Positions 1 to 12,200 of a stretch of 64,000 nucleotides of DNA are shown one piece after another; the first letter of the stretch is position 1, and each line of letters begins with the position of its first letter. Source of the DNA: Deuterostichococcus epilithicus (taxonomy: Eukaryota; Chlorophyta; Trebouxiophyceae; Prasiolales; Stichococcaceae). Where the stretch lies: positions 806,001 to 870,000 of the forward strand of contig JAVTLE010000003.1 in assembly GCA_033439295.1 (NCBI GenBank), in the 5' to 3' direction. The translations under genes were made by a program, and so were the position numbers. The notes beneath the pieces are model-generated. The model searched no databases. It was not told the origin of the DNA and was given only the letters and a program-made list of their open reading frames with translations.

Positions 1-483
1 AGCGGTGACAATGCCAGTCTTCCCGGGTTTGTCTTGCCGGGAGATCGCCAAAATTCGAGACACAGAGATTCCCGCGGAATTGCAGTTGGCTACGAAGTTT
101 GTGCTTTTGTCAGAGCAACAGAGCAAAGCTGCTCTCGCGAGACTCCCTGCCAGTCGACCAGCTCTATTGACGACTTTACGTTGCCGCGAAGCCTGCAGCG
201 TGAGCAAGTTGTCTGCCACCACCGTTGCTCCGACACCGACTCGACTGCCGCTGCGCAGCCGCTTGATGCTCCTCACTGCCATACGTGCCGACAGGTCAGA
301 TTCCAGGCGAGGTGTGGGCAGCTCGCGCGCTACAGAGCCGGCCATGGGTCGCGGCGAGGCGAGCCCTCCGAACTGACCATCCTGTACCAGTGTCGCGTGA
401 CGCCCTGGCGATATTTGATGCTAGCAGAAAAATATTGAGCTTCCAATGCCCTTGAAATTGACGTGTGTGCATGTCGAGCGCAG

Positions 484-2174
484 GCAGCCAATAAGAAGAA
501 GGTGTCAAAGGAGGATTGGGAGCGCAAGCTGGCTGGAGTGGAGCTGCGCAAGGACGACCTCAACCAGCTGGTCATGAATTTTCTTGTCACAGAGGTGAGC
601 AACGCCGTTGGCTCTGTAGATGTCGATACGCGACGTCTGTCACATGCATACGACCAATCTGCAAGCATCCTGTGCGTCCGGCTCTCGCCGGCGGGCTTGT
701 TTGACTGAGCGTCAAGATTTTCGTAAGCTTCGGCTTGAGACTGAGAAGCAAACAGTGTCCGATTCTAGGCGAGGTTGAAAGCATCCATGGGCAGGCCTGC
801 ATGACGCCAGCTACATAGCACACCTGTACAAAGCTTCCCCCCTCACGAAGCATACATGAGCCTCTCCCTGTGCCGCCAGGGATACGTGGAGGCGGCACAG
901 ATGTTCGAGCGGGAGAGCGGGACGCGGCCTGGCGTGGACCTGGGCGCCATCACGGAGCGCATGCACATCCGCAAGGCGGTGCAGTCTGGCAAGGTGGAGG
1001 CCGCCATTGAGGCCGCCAATGACTTCGACCCCCAGGTCTGCTGCAGCTGCTTGATTGCTTGCTTGCTTGCTTGCTGTGCTGCAGGGAATTTTGATCCGCA
1101 AGCTTACGGCATAGGGGGGACAACACGCTGCGCTCGAGAGGGCGTTCTGCAGGCGCGTGGGAAGTCAGAGCCACCTGATTATCATCAGCATCCCTGTGCC
1201 GTCGTCGACGCAGACTTGCCATCGAATTTGCGCCGGGGTGTATGCGGCTTGCATTGGTGCACCGATTTGGTCCCTGGTGCACCCTGCAGATCCTGGAGGA
1301 GCATGCAGAGCTGACATTCCACCTGCAGCAGCAGCGCCTGATCGAGCTCATACGCGCCGGCGACGCCGATGCGGCCCTGGCCTTCGCACAGGATATCCTC
1401 GCGCCCCTGGGCGAGGAGCACCCTGCCTTCCTTGCAGAGCTGGGTGCGTGCCGCCTGGTTGTTAGGTGACGGAATTTAACCAAGGAAGCTGTTGTGGGCA
1501 TTGTGCCAACACCCGCATTCCAGCACGTGCTACAGGTTGCAACTGTGCTGACTACCAACCCAATGCGATTCGGATAGTGTTTCGCCAGCCCGAGCCACAG
1601 GGCCAGCTGCCTGCGGCCCAACATGGACACGCAGGCACGCACTGATTTTTGCCCTTCTGAAACAGAGCGGACGATCGCACTGCTGGCGTTTGAGGACACC
1701 AAAGCGGCGCCGATGGCGGATCTGCTGGAGATTGCGCAGCGGCAGAAGACTGCCAGCGAGCTGAACGCGGCCATCCTTGCCAGCCAGAATCTGGTGCGCG
1801 CGGCGCACTCCCTGGGCCGTGGCCCCGCTCCCACGCAGCTGCATCCTGCGTCAGGCAGACACTGGCTCGCAGGATCCTTCACTGTGCGTGCAGCGGAGTT
1901 GGTCTCGCCGGTGCCAGGGCTGCTGAGCATCTGGCAGCACTGCGAGCCCGGCTCAATGCCAGCGCGCCGGAGCGCCTGCTGCACCATACGCCAACGCCGA
2001 CCCTGAGTCGCATGCTCTGTGCTGCGCGCGCAGGAGCCGGAGCCGCGGCTGCCGGGCCTGCTCAAGATGCTGCTGTGGGCCCAGGCGCGGCTGGATGAGC
2101 GGGTGGAGTACCCACGCTGTTCTGACCTGGTGACCGCCTCGCTGTCGGACCCGGGCGGCCCTGCTGGCGCCTGA
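484..2174 (+). CDS. GID8: GID8/TWA1 homologue, LisH-CTLH subunit of the GID/CTLH ubiquitin ligase (5' end unresolved)
   Basis: Scaffold subunit of the GID/CTLH E3 ubiquitin ligase, which targets metabolic enzymes for degradation. Five exons join in phase: 484-594, 880-1035, 1290-1443, 1666-1793 and 2034-2174, ending in TGA. The protein lines up with human GID8 throughout: KEDWERKL at the start, LVMNFLVTE opening the LisH, then EAAQMFERESG, the CTLH block ITERMHIRKAV, FHLQQQRLIELIR, the CRA block ERTIALLAFE and LLKMLLWAQARLDERVEYP near the end. The first coding exon with the ATG is not found; exon 484 opens at a good acceptor (gcgcag) and no in-frame ATG lies just upstream, so a short exon is missing or lies left of the window. 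The intron at 1036-1289 carries a (TTGC)n run. Identity is secure from order and spacing of motifs. Confidence 0.9.
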
Positions 2175-2194
2175 CGGTGCGCCTCGCCGCCTCG

Positions 2195-2918
2195 CAGCCC
2201 GGAAGCGGCGGGCGCAGGNCCCGCTGGACGGCAGCCCGCAGTGGCGTCCGGCGCGGCGGCTGCAGGCGCGGCCGCGGGCACCGCCCACCCCCCGGCGTTG
2301 ATGCATTCCCTGGCGTCGCAGCTGACCGGCTGGAACGCAGCCGATGCCACGGGCACAGGCTGGTGGCCGGCTGCGCTGCGCCGCGGACACGTCGAGGGGC
2401 TGCTCCGCAGCCGGCCGTGAGGGCGGCTCCGCGGCTCCGGCGACGCGCCCGCGCCCGCGACGAGCGGCGGGCAGTCCAGCCCGGCAGCGACGGGCCGCGG
2501 GGACGATGTGACGGCGGCAGCTAGCGGGGGGCCACAGGCGGCGGACGCCTGGACACTTCCCGAAGCGGTCACTGAGCTAGACCTGCGTCTGGCGGCGCGG
2601 GCGCGGGTGTACGACTTCCCGCGCGCCGCCTGGGCGCCTGCGGCACTGCCGGCGTCGTTGCATCTGCCGGCGGCGGCGGCGGCGGCGGCCGGTGACGCTG
2701 GGGCCGGCGCAGCAGGCGTTGTGGCGGCGGCGGGCGGTGCAGCAGGCTATGCAGACGACAGCGGCGCGGTGGCGGGGAGTGCTGTGGCGAGCGCAGCAGG
2801 CGGCGGCGGCGCTGCGGCGGCAGGTCAGCGGCAGGCCAATGCCTCAGCGGCTGGACCGGTGGGCGATGCGGCGGCTGGGCTGCTGCAGGTTGGCACAGGC
2901 GTCGCGCCAAGGGAGTAA
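2195..2918 (+). CDS. possible coding segment of an unidentified Ala-rich protein
   Basis: I do not recognise this. One reading frame has a protein-like composition with Trp- and Leu-rich patches (LTGWNAADATGTGWWPAAL near 2310-2370; WTLPEAVTELDLRLAARARV near 2550-2610) followed by a long Ala/Gly run encoded by GCG/GGC repeats and a stop at 2916-2918. The frame is interrupted once by TGA at 2418-2420, so it is either two exons, a decayed gene, or chance open frame in GC-rich DNA. It starts about 20 bp after the GID8 stop codon. One undetermined base lies at 2219. No domain is visible and no start codon can be fixed. Confidence 0.25.
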
Positions 2919-3982
2919 CATCCAGATCTTCGAGAAATTGGAATCTCGAAGGGCTCAATGTCAGCGCTCGGCAGCGGATGGCGGAAGTGCTGGGACGCGC
3001 GACGTGGAGGCGGCATAGGCAGCCAATGCAGAGCTTGACGCTGAGTTCTGGTACCTTGCTAGCGGGCGCCCGCATTGCGTTGGCAGTATGTGCCCAGCGC
3101 GACGTTGGTGTATCTGAGGTGGGATGCCTGCCTTCATGCACAGTGTTCATTTGTGAGATCGTGCCTGTTGGGGCTTGTGAGTGGCGCAGCAAGGCTCCTG
3201 CTGCCATGGCTCGGAGGCATCACTTCCCCGAGACATCACTGGGGAGCGAGAGGATGCGGCAGCATGTGGACATCGTGTTTCACTTGTGGGTGCAAAGGCG
3301 TCGGTTTGTAAGGATCTAAAACTGAGTTTCAAGTACAGGGTTCCGAAGCAGCTCAGTACATCCAAAAGCCAAATATCATATGCTTGCAATGAATCTTCGT
3401 GAACGGCGGCCTGCCAACCAATCAGCATTTAGCACTTCTACAAGTGCTGCGAAAATCACCACGTGCGGCTTGTTCTGCTTCCGCAAAAGCATGGTTGCCC
3501 CGCATCTGGCATGCCGCGCCCGGCACCCCGGCATGCATTGCACCACTCGGCGGAGGCCCGGCTGCCTTCCGCAAATCACTCAAACCATCCAAAAATCGCA
3601 CCCATGTTTATGCATGGGCTCTACTGAGGGCGAATCTGATCTGTGTCTGCCTTGGGGAAGCCCTTCACGCCACTCTCATCTGCTCGCGCGGCGCTTGCCA
3701 CCACTGCGCAACTATGCCGTCCGCCAGGGCCACGGCCGGCGCCTGCACGCTGCTGGCGCAGCGTCGCAGGGCCGCCGCTCCGTCAAGAGCGTCATGCGAC
3801 ACGACGAGCTGGAGGCTCTGGCTGTGACTACGAACCTAGAAAAACAAATGCACATATTAATAAAGGAGCGGAGCGCCAGCTGTAGCAACGTTGGGTGCCA
3901 GCGGCGGGCACCAGGCCGTTTGCCATCGCATCTTGGGCCTTCAGGTGCAGTTCGGTGTAGTTCACAGGCGTCGCGTCCCGCC
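2919..3982. other. intergenic stretch without a supported gene
   Basis: Between the Ala-rich segment and the kinase stop codon. Open frames exist on both strands but none shows a family motif, good splice context or a start with support. I see nothing definite here. Confidence 0.4.
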
Positions 3983-6900
3983 CTAGGCTTTTGCAGACTC
4001 GCCAGCGGCCGCTGCAAAGGGGTTCATGGCGGCTGCTTTTGCCGCGCGCTGCAGCTGGCTCGTCTGCCGGGGGCTGCGGGGCGCGCCCTCGGCTGCCGCA
4101 CCGCTGACAGCCGGCGGCGCGGACGGGCACGCCTCACCCACCGCTTCGCAGCCAGCGAGGGCGAAGATGTCCAGCTGGTACAGGTTGCAAGCGGCCCTGG
4201 TCGTTGGCACGGCCAGCGGCCAGCTGGGGAGGCGGACTGCCCCTGCATCAGCGGCGGCCACCTGTTCCGCCAAGGCGGCAGCAGCGCCGCGCTGGGCGGA
4301 AGAGCCGGCAGCCGCTGCCTGCTCGCACTCGCCGTCCTCGGGCGTTGCCGGCAGCGAGTCCCTGCTCTCGCAGCTGTCTGCGTGCGCAAGAATGGAGGCG
4401 TACAAGTCCACTGGCGTGCTGGGTGATACCGGCCGCGCCGCGGACCTAGGCGCCGGCCGTGCCGGCAGCTGCGCCTTGGCGCCAATGGAGCCGGCGGAGG
4501 CGGTCTGGTAACGGGACGGCCGCTGCATCGCCGGGGCAGCCGGCGCCGAGGACCTGCTGAACAGGTCGCTCGCTGCGGCCAGCGCGGTGCCGGTCAGCTC
4601 GCCGACGGGCGGCAGCTCCGGCGGTGTGGAGGCGTGCGGCACGTTCGCCAGGGACTGCGCCGGGCTTGGGCTAACAGATGACCCGGACAGGCTGAAGCTG
4701 GCTGCCCGCGCAAGGGCGTCCGACTCCTGGGACGACAGTGGCAAGGAAGAGGTGCGGCGGCAGCGCGCGGCGGCCGCAGCGCCAAAGTCGGGACCGGAGC
4801 TGCAGTCGTTCTTGGAGTCGACAAGCGTGGGAGCCGCCGCGAAGGGCGACGCCAGCTTCGCCCGCGTGGGCGGCACACAGCTCTGCGCTCGCGCAGCGCT
4901 GCCGCGGCGGACGCTGCCGGAGCGGACGCCGGAGTTGTGCGGCGACTGCGCAGGCGCCTGGCGGCACCAGCATATCACAGCACGTCAGGCACGAACCCTT
5001 CACTCGGCAATTGGCACACTTTCCACCAGCTGCCGCAGTTATTGTTGCTACGGCTTATGTGTTAAGCCTTGAGGATGCAGACAAGAGACAAAAAGGGGTT
5101 CGATGGCTAGCGGGCATGCGCTTGAGGGAAGGAAGGGCGGCATGCGCACCGCAGCAGCAGCAGCAGAGTTGTACAGAGTGCTGGAGCGGGCTATCAGCGA
5201 GTGCATGCTGCGCTCCATGCTCGTGAGCTCCTGCACCTGCGGCACAATGGGCAAGCAGATGTTGTGACTCACATTGTAAACCGCTGCAACTTCACGGCTC
5301 ATAATTTAGCCGCTACTTACTGTTGCTAACAGTCAGGACGCACAAGGCGGGTCCTCCCTGCCCTTGCTGCATGTATGGTCTGCCGGTGGCGCCGGGACGG
5401 ACGGCAAGTGCCACTCCTCCCAATGCGCAGCGTGTCAGCCGTAGGCGACCAGCCGATGTGCATCAGCAGCATCGTCGACCTGAGCTTGCAGAAGATCTGC
5501 TTTGGCATGCCGCAGCAGCGCGCACCCTGCGGACGTCGATGGAGGCGCGGCAGTCCCAGCTGTGGCGCCGGTTGTCACCCGAGGCCAGTCGGCGCGCTGA
5601 GTCCTCGATGGTGGCGCGGTACGTGGAGGCGGACGGCTGGCTCTCGAACTTGGTCCCCGGCGCGCCCGCCGGCCGCTCGTGGCTGCAGAGCTCCAGCAGC
5701 TCAGCGACCTCTTTGGCACTTGGCCGCATCTCTGGCTTGAAGCGAAGGCATGCGTGGATAATTGCCGCCACCTCCTGCGCGGAACCCATTGCCGGATGTG
5801 AGAGCGATGCCGTGCGTCGTCGCCGTGGATGTCCAAAGGCATGATGTAGTCGATGGTGGCATGAGCAGGTCTCGTTTCAGCGCCCGCAGGCTGCCAGCAG
5901 AAACCCAGTAAACGAGTGCCAGCCGGCGGCAACGCTGGCGTCAAGCGAGCTGACAAGGTTGTTTTGAGAACGGCAGCGCAGGCAGTCGACCAGAGTCAGA
6001 GTTTCTGTTAGGGTGCACGGGCAGGCAGAATCACCAGAGGCGCCTGCTGTGGGGTGGGGTCCCGCCGCCGCCCGCGCTGCGGCATCTCCTGGCAGCAGAT
6101 CTCCCAGAGCACCACGCCCATGCTGTATATGTCTGCGGCTGGCGTCGGTTCCTCGCCCATGAGCATCTGTGGCATATATCAGGCCGCAGTGTGAATGCCC
6201 AGACTGTGCAAGTCTTGTTGAGAGTTCGAATTGCTGTGCGTGAGCATCCTCGAGCCCCACAAACCAGTGCTCAGGGCCGCTTGTCTGTGTCATGCGGAAG
6301 CAACTCAAAAGGCTGTTGAGCAGATCGTCGAAGTGTTCCACCAGGCAAGCCCCACCTCAGGTGCGGCCCACGCGAAGGTACCGAACATTCCCCCATCGTT
6401 GTCAGTGATGCGGTTGTCACCCACGCCAGCATACATCATCCTTGACAGGCCAACATCGCTGATCTTCGCCTCGCCTGCCTGCAGCGCCATACCTTTGCTT
6501 GCGGAACTGCCTTGTGTAGAAACAACCGTTGCGGCAGCAATGCATGTCATGCCGCAGCCAGTCTAACCCGGCGTGACAGTCGGCATGGCGCCACCGTCTG
6601 TGCGTGCGGCATCGATGCACTGGATCCCAGAGCAGCAGGGAGGGCCTGGGTGAGAGTACGTCCGTCATCGCCAGCAGCTGGGTATCAAACAGCCTGGGCA
6701 GCGCACGCACCGCGCTGAGCATGATGTTTTTGGACTTCAGGTCGCAGTGCACAATGCGGTTGGCGTGCAGAAAGACCAGCCCCCGTGCGACATCCAGCGC
6801 GATGTCGCGGCCCTTGCCGTACCAGCCAAAGTCTGCAGTCATGCTTCCCCTGATTGCGTCCATCAGGTCGCCGCCCTGCGGTGGTGCGAGCACTAATGTG

Positions 6901-7971
6901 AGCGGGCATCAAGTGCCGTGCCGGAGCGCCATTTGCAATCGCCTCAGACTGATACGACGTCGTGCAATGGTAGGAGCAGATTCACGTCTCAAGCAGTTGC
7001 AAGGCAGTGCGCAGGTGGCAGCGTGTTCAAGGCTGCGGCGTCTGCCGCATGCAACAGAGCCGAGCGCGGCAGGGTGGGGGTCGAGAGCGCACATGCATGA
7101 GCTCAAGCACGAGGCACAAGCGGCCCTCGAAGACGCAGGCGCCATGGAAGGACACCACGTGGCTGTCGCGGCTGCACAGCCACTTCATGAGCGCCATCTC
7201 GCGGATGAAATCCGCCTCCAGGCGGTCGCACAGCGACCGCCGCCGGGCCGCCTCGGGGCTGATGATGGTCATTTTCATGGCCACATCGTGGACGCTGCCG
7301 TCCGGCTTTGTCCACACAGCCTTGAACACTTTCCCGAAGCTGCCGGCGCCCAGTACCCACTGCGAGCCGTCGTCGCGGGTGCAGATCCTGCACGGGCGTG
7401 CCACAGTCCAGTTTCGAGATCCGCGCTCGCAGGGTGCGACCAGCTGAAACGTGCTGAGGTCATGAAAGGAGTGGGAAAACGGCAGCGAATGATGTCTGCC
7501 AGCAATTGTGACCATTCGCCTCCCTCAGAAATAGATCTGGCGCTGACAGACATGCGGCAGCACGCAAGCAACGGGCGCACCTGAGCTCCTGTTCCAAAAT
7601 CTCCCACTCGGCAAGCTCCTGGCTCTCCTGACTCTCCGACTCGTCGAAAGACATGGGCCGGCTTGGCTGCGCGGCTGCCGCCGGGGCGAAGCTGCTGTCG
7701 AAGCTGGACTCGCTGGTGTGCGCCGTGCCGTCGCTGAACCTCTGGAAGCTGGCTACCGCCGTGGGGGAGTCTGCTGGCGGTACACAGTCCTCCGGTGGGC
7801 TGGGCGCCGACGTCTTGCTGCAGGCCTTCGCTTTGCTGCCCGCGCCGGACACTGCACAGCCAGATTTCGGCGATCAGAGATCTCGGATGTGCGGCGGCGC
7901 GGCAGCCGCAGAACGCGCAACGCACCGGAGGCAGTGTAATAGACATACTCCAGTTCCTCCAGAGCCAGAAG
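3983..7971 (-). CDS. TKL (Raf-like) protein kinase with a long Ser/Ala-rich C-terminal tail
   Basis: Probable serine/threonine kinase of the tyrosine-kinase-like group, which is expanded in green algae. Minus-strand exons give, in order: a short LLALEELEYVYY segment (about 7971); an acidic Ser-rich linker (SFDESESQESQELAEWE, about 7600); the glycine loop LGAGSFGKVFKAVW and lysine strand VAMK (about 7350-7250); the catalytic loop IVHCDLKSKNIML (about 6750); KISDVGLSRMM; GTFAWAAPEV (about 6370); the F-helix DIYSMGVVLWEICC (about 6130); and LRFKPEMRPSAKEV (about 5740). Phase-compatible exons then continue through VQELTSMERSMHSL (about 5220) into a roughly 330-residue Ser/Ala/Pro-rich tail ending in TAG at 3983-3985. 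The loop reads HCD rather than HRD, and DVG replaces DFG. DVG is, as I recall it, common in algal TKL kinases. The first exon is not resolved, and joining the tail to the kinase is an inference from splice phase. Confidence 0.75.
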
Positions 7972-9252
7972 CTAGGCCAGCCGGTCGCCTGGTTGCTCAG
8001 CGGGGTTGTACGGCGCTGCCATGCCCCGAAAACCGATGCCGGCGCAAACGCCGTTGACACTGATCAACCAGCCCCAGCTAAAATCACCACAGGAGGATGC
8101 AGGGACGTGCAGTTGCCGTCTCCAAGGCCCTTCAACACACCCAGCCAGGTCCTGCAGCACCGACCGGTGGGCGTACCGGCAGAGTGCCACAAACTAAGCT
8201 CGAGCGTATGGCGGGTTGCTCCGGGGGCCCCTTCATAAGGAGCTTACATACGACGAGCGTGACAGGCCCCGTATGCATCATCGCGGCGGCGGCATGGCGA
8301 GCAGGACAGCCCCAGCCAATTATGCAAGTGGGGTCCAGGTCAGCCAGTAGTCATCAGCTCTTGTTCCGGATACCGCCCGCGGAGCGGGCCGCGCCCAAGC
8401 GACACAGATGTACACTCAGGCAGGCTAACGGCTGACGGGACATCGGCCTGCGACTGCCGCCCGCGGCCTGAGGTGGCCCTACGGCCAGTGCCAGCTAGCA
8501 GTAGAGGCAATACGGCCGACCAGCAAGTACCCCACCTGTGCCGTCGGCGTTCCGCAGCAACAAGTCCACCGCCGAGTCTCTCCTCCAAAAGAAGCCCATC
8601 TTCCTTGTTGCTGAACTGTTCATGCGTAGAGTGAACCTAAAAGTGCACTGCACCCACTAAGAACGGGATGCGACGATGCGGGCAATCTGGAAGGCGATCT
8701 GGTGGCAGGTTCCTTTCACGTAAGAGCCACGTGGCAGACAGATCGCGACTGCAGGGTTACGTTAACATGACACATTGATATGACGCACTGGAAAACCCCT
8801 ACTGCAATCTCCAGATGTTGACTTGCGCCGCATGAAGGGTTATGTTACGGTGACACATATGATGTGACAAACTGAAAGAGCCCCACTGCATTTCCAGATG
8901 GTGGCTTGACAACGCATAAGGACCGTCAGCGGCATTACTCGAGAGGACCTTGCTGTCACACCAGCGCATGCCAGCCATCTGGCGCGCTCGGCAATGTGGC
9001 AGCAACTTCTTTTCTGGGTTTGGGACACCCACGGATTGCCAGCTGTTCCGCGGATGCGCTAGGTTGCGTGTCAGCTTGCCCTGATAATTTCAACGGTCTC
9101 CTTGTTGCAGGGAGGTGCACGAGCATCAGCCAGACACAAACCGCAGTGCAACAGCATGGAACCCCCAACTCGACACATCCGTGTCGGGGGTTTCGAGCGC
9201 GACGAAAGCGCACTGATGTAGTGACACAGCTCTAAAACCTGCCGAAGCTCAC
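7972..9252. other. spacer between kinase 5' region and TsaD 3' end
   Basis: Both flanking genes are on the minus strand. The kinase promoter and first exon should lie in the left part. The right part holds an 83-bp tandem duplication (listed separately). I see no further gene. Confidence 0.4.
8754..8919. repeat. diverged 83-bp tandem duplication
   Basis: Two head-to-tail copies, 8754-8836 and 8837-8919. Both begin gggtta and share, in the same order, gacaca, an ACTG block followed by a run of A/C, ACTGCA, TCCAGATG, a CTTG block and GCAT(g/a)A. Differences are scattered substitutions plus small indels, so the duplication is not recent. Confidence 0.75.
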
Positions 9253-12200
9253 TCAGGCAAGCGAGGCTACCTTCCCTGCCGGCGCCTCTGCTGCAGCGGC
9301 TTGAGCAGTGATGCGGTCATCAGGCCCGGCCAGCGCCGCGGCAGTCAGCTCCACCAGGCTGGGGTGTATGCGCACTTTTTTTAGCCCACTGTGCTTTTTG
9401 CTGCGCGTCAACATGCAGCGCGCGCCAGTCAGCAGTTGGAGATGTACGTGGATGCACGCACCCTGACTTTGCCATGTGCAGCAGTTGCCCTGTGGACAGC
9501 AGGCCGCCTTCATGGCCAGGTGCATCAAGAGCAGCCGAGTCCAAGCCAGGCCAAGGATGACATGTGACGCAGACACGGACTCCCTTGGCATCGGGGCGCC
9601 ACCGCGCGTCAGCAAACTGCCAAGTTGCCAGGCGGCACCTGTGCACGGCGTGAGGGTGGCGCTCCTCGGTCAGTGGCCAGCGGGGGCGCAGCTGCAGCCA
9701 GCCGCCGCGTGCCTCGTACAGCATGTCGTCGTCAGCGAGACTCTCCAGACTCGGTGGCGGGCAGTACAGCCCCAGCGCCAGACGCTGCACGCACGCTTTC
9801 GGAGTGTCAAGCCACGCCCTGCGCTGGGGAGAGGCAGCGGCGTGCGCTTGCTGCACTGCATGCGCCTGCTGCCATGCCTTCCAGCAGCAAAAAAACAGCG
9901 GGGCCCTTCCTCCTGAGCCGGATGGAAATTGCTGCTGGCTGCGTCGCCCAGCGAGGCACCACAACGGAAGGCTCCGGACGAAACCGGCAGTCCAGTCCAT
10001 CACGGGTTGGGGGGTCAAGTCCACAACACGGCGCACCTCCTGGCCAGCCCAGGCAACCATTGCGCCGTTGTCGGTGCACAGCGCTGGGGGCGGCACCACC
10101 AGCCGCAGTCCCGCTTTGCTGGCCACAGCCTGCCAGGTGCGATGCTTGATAAGTTGCAGCCGTTTTAGAAAGGGTGGGGTCTGCGACTCAAATGGCCATC
10201 GGCCCCGGCCTGAGGCTCACGGAAGCGAAGTTTAGGCACCAATGTAGCACATGCGATGCCACCGTGCAGCTGTGACGACAAAGGGCAAACATGCGCGTGT
10301 TGCAGGCCGGATGTTCCGATCTGCCATGCGGAGAGGTTTCCTCACCTGCAGAGATGCCCGCACCGCGGTGTTGCATGCCACACCGCCCGAAACCACCACC
10401 GACCTGCAATAACAGCCAGGAGCTTCAAGGACAGCCTCCGGCAGCAGATGATGTTTTCTGCTCGAAAACCTGAGCTTCAATCTGATGGTGCTCAATCGAA
10501 GAGCAGGCGGTGAACCCTGCTGGTTCGATGGCATTGCAGGGTCGATCCCACGAAACAGGGCGTCAAGGGCATGGCCGTCGCGAAGGCGCACTTGATGTCG
10601 GGGCACGTCTCCTGCGCCCAGGCGACGGCACGCCGGCAGCGGTGCTCCAGGTGCTTCACCGAGACCTCCTGGAAGCTCGCGGCCAGGTCCGCCCGCACCT
10701 GCAGCGCGGCGGTACAGTCTCACAGCGCAGTCCCAGCGCCGACCCGGCATCCACACCGCACAGCATGGCAATTCCTTGCGATCGCCGCGGACGATCATGC
10801 AGCACTCGACATGTTGCTCAGCAAGGGTCACACCACCTGGCGGTTTGCGTCCGTGGCGGGGCCGGGCGCGTGTGCTGCGACGGCCCGTCGCACCGCCGTC
10901 TTGAGCCCGGCAAACGAAAAGTCGCAGTTGGCATGCCGGATCATGGGCACGGGGAAGGGGAACTTTGTCGGGTCGCCCTCCCGAGCTAGCTGCTCCAGGG
11001 CCGCTCCCGAGGCGTCCAGACCCAGGAGCCGCGCCGCCTTGTCAAAGGCCTCGCCTGCGTGGCAGACGGTGCAGCAGCCGTATGAGGTGCGGCCGTCAGG
11101 CGACAGGCTGACTGTTTCGTCATGCATTTCGCAGGCCTTCCGAGGCTTGAGGCCGGCAGCGTCAGGCGCCGTTGCCATTCGGGCATCAGACTCACATGTG
11201 CAGCGCCGCCTGGTTGAAGGCCAAAATATGTATATATATCAGACCGGGCAGCGGGAGGTGCAGCCATGTCTGGCAAGCGACCAACAGACTCTGGGCAAGT
11301 GCTCATCCATCGCGTCTGAGCGGCATGAGCAGATCGCCGGCCACACGCAAGTTCAGACCAGACGAGCTATGATGACGGCTGAGGGCCCACCGACGGCGTC
11401 GTCGAGAGTGGAGCCAAGCAGCTGGTAGTCGCCGACGCCGCGCACCACCAGCAGCAGGTTGTGGCCGCCGCTGACCAGCAGCGCGAGGAAGGGGAACGCC
11501 GGCGGCGGGCCCCCGTGGTCGGCGCACGCCGCCGCCGAGCGCGCCATGAGCGCGTGCGCCTCCATGTGGTGCACCGCCACTATGGGCAGTGCATTGCCAG
11601 CTGCCACTTCCCGCGCCTTCTTGACGCCCACCTGTCAGAGCATTTCATCGGGAGTTCATGGGTTCAGTATACGGCGCTGCTCGAGAAGAGTTCAGCCAGG
11701 GTTCAGTGTCTGACGCTGCTGGAGGAAAAGGTCAGCCGCAGAGGCGGTCCGCTGGCCCCGCGGAGCCTCCGGCACTGTGCGGCGTGCGGTGCCGGGAAAC
11801 TGGAGGCGTCCCACGTGCAGGAGTCAGGCGCTGGCGGTGGCATGTGCAGCGGCGTGTCGCCAGGGACAAGCTTCCATGGCAGACGTAGCACTTGCACGAC
11901 TGTCCAAGGAGTGGCGCCATAGAGGACGGTGGAGCTGAGTGGCCCATGCGGCCATCAGCTGCCAGGTAGCGCGGAGCGCCCCACCCGGAAGCAAAACCAG
12001 CCTGCCCACTGCAAAAGACCCTCCAGCCGAAGCACGTGTCTCTTGACATGCTTGCCTGCAGGCACATGCTGAGGCCGGGGCCGACAGTGACCGCCACCGC
12101 CGCCAGCTGCGCCGCGCTGATGCCCGCCTCCGAGAGCGCGGCGTCCACAGTGGAGTCTATGGCGGCGGCGTGTGCCTCCTTTGCCAGCGTTGGCACCACG

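Noticed and set aside
1053-1076. (TTGC)n tract in a GID8 intron
   Set aside because: An ordinary microsatellite near a splice site, with no further structure.
950-2572. 540-codon minus-strand open frame
   Set aside because: It is antisense to the verified GID8 exons, has no family motif and has the Arg/Ser/Ala composition typical of the complement of a GC-rich coding frame.
2569-3207. 212-codon minus-strand Pro/Arg-rich frame
   Set aside because: Its Pro/Arg run is only the complement of the GCG/GGC repeat on the other strand, and no motif or splice support was seen.
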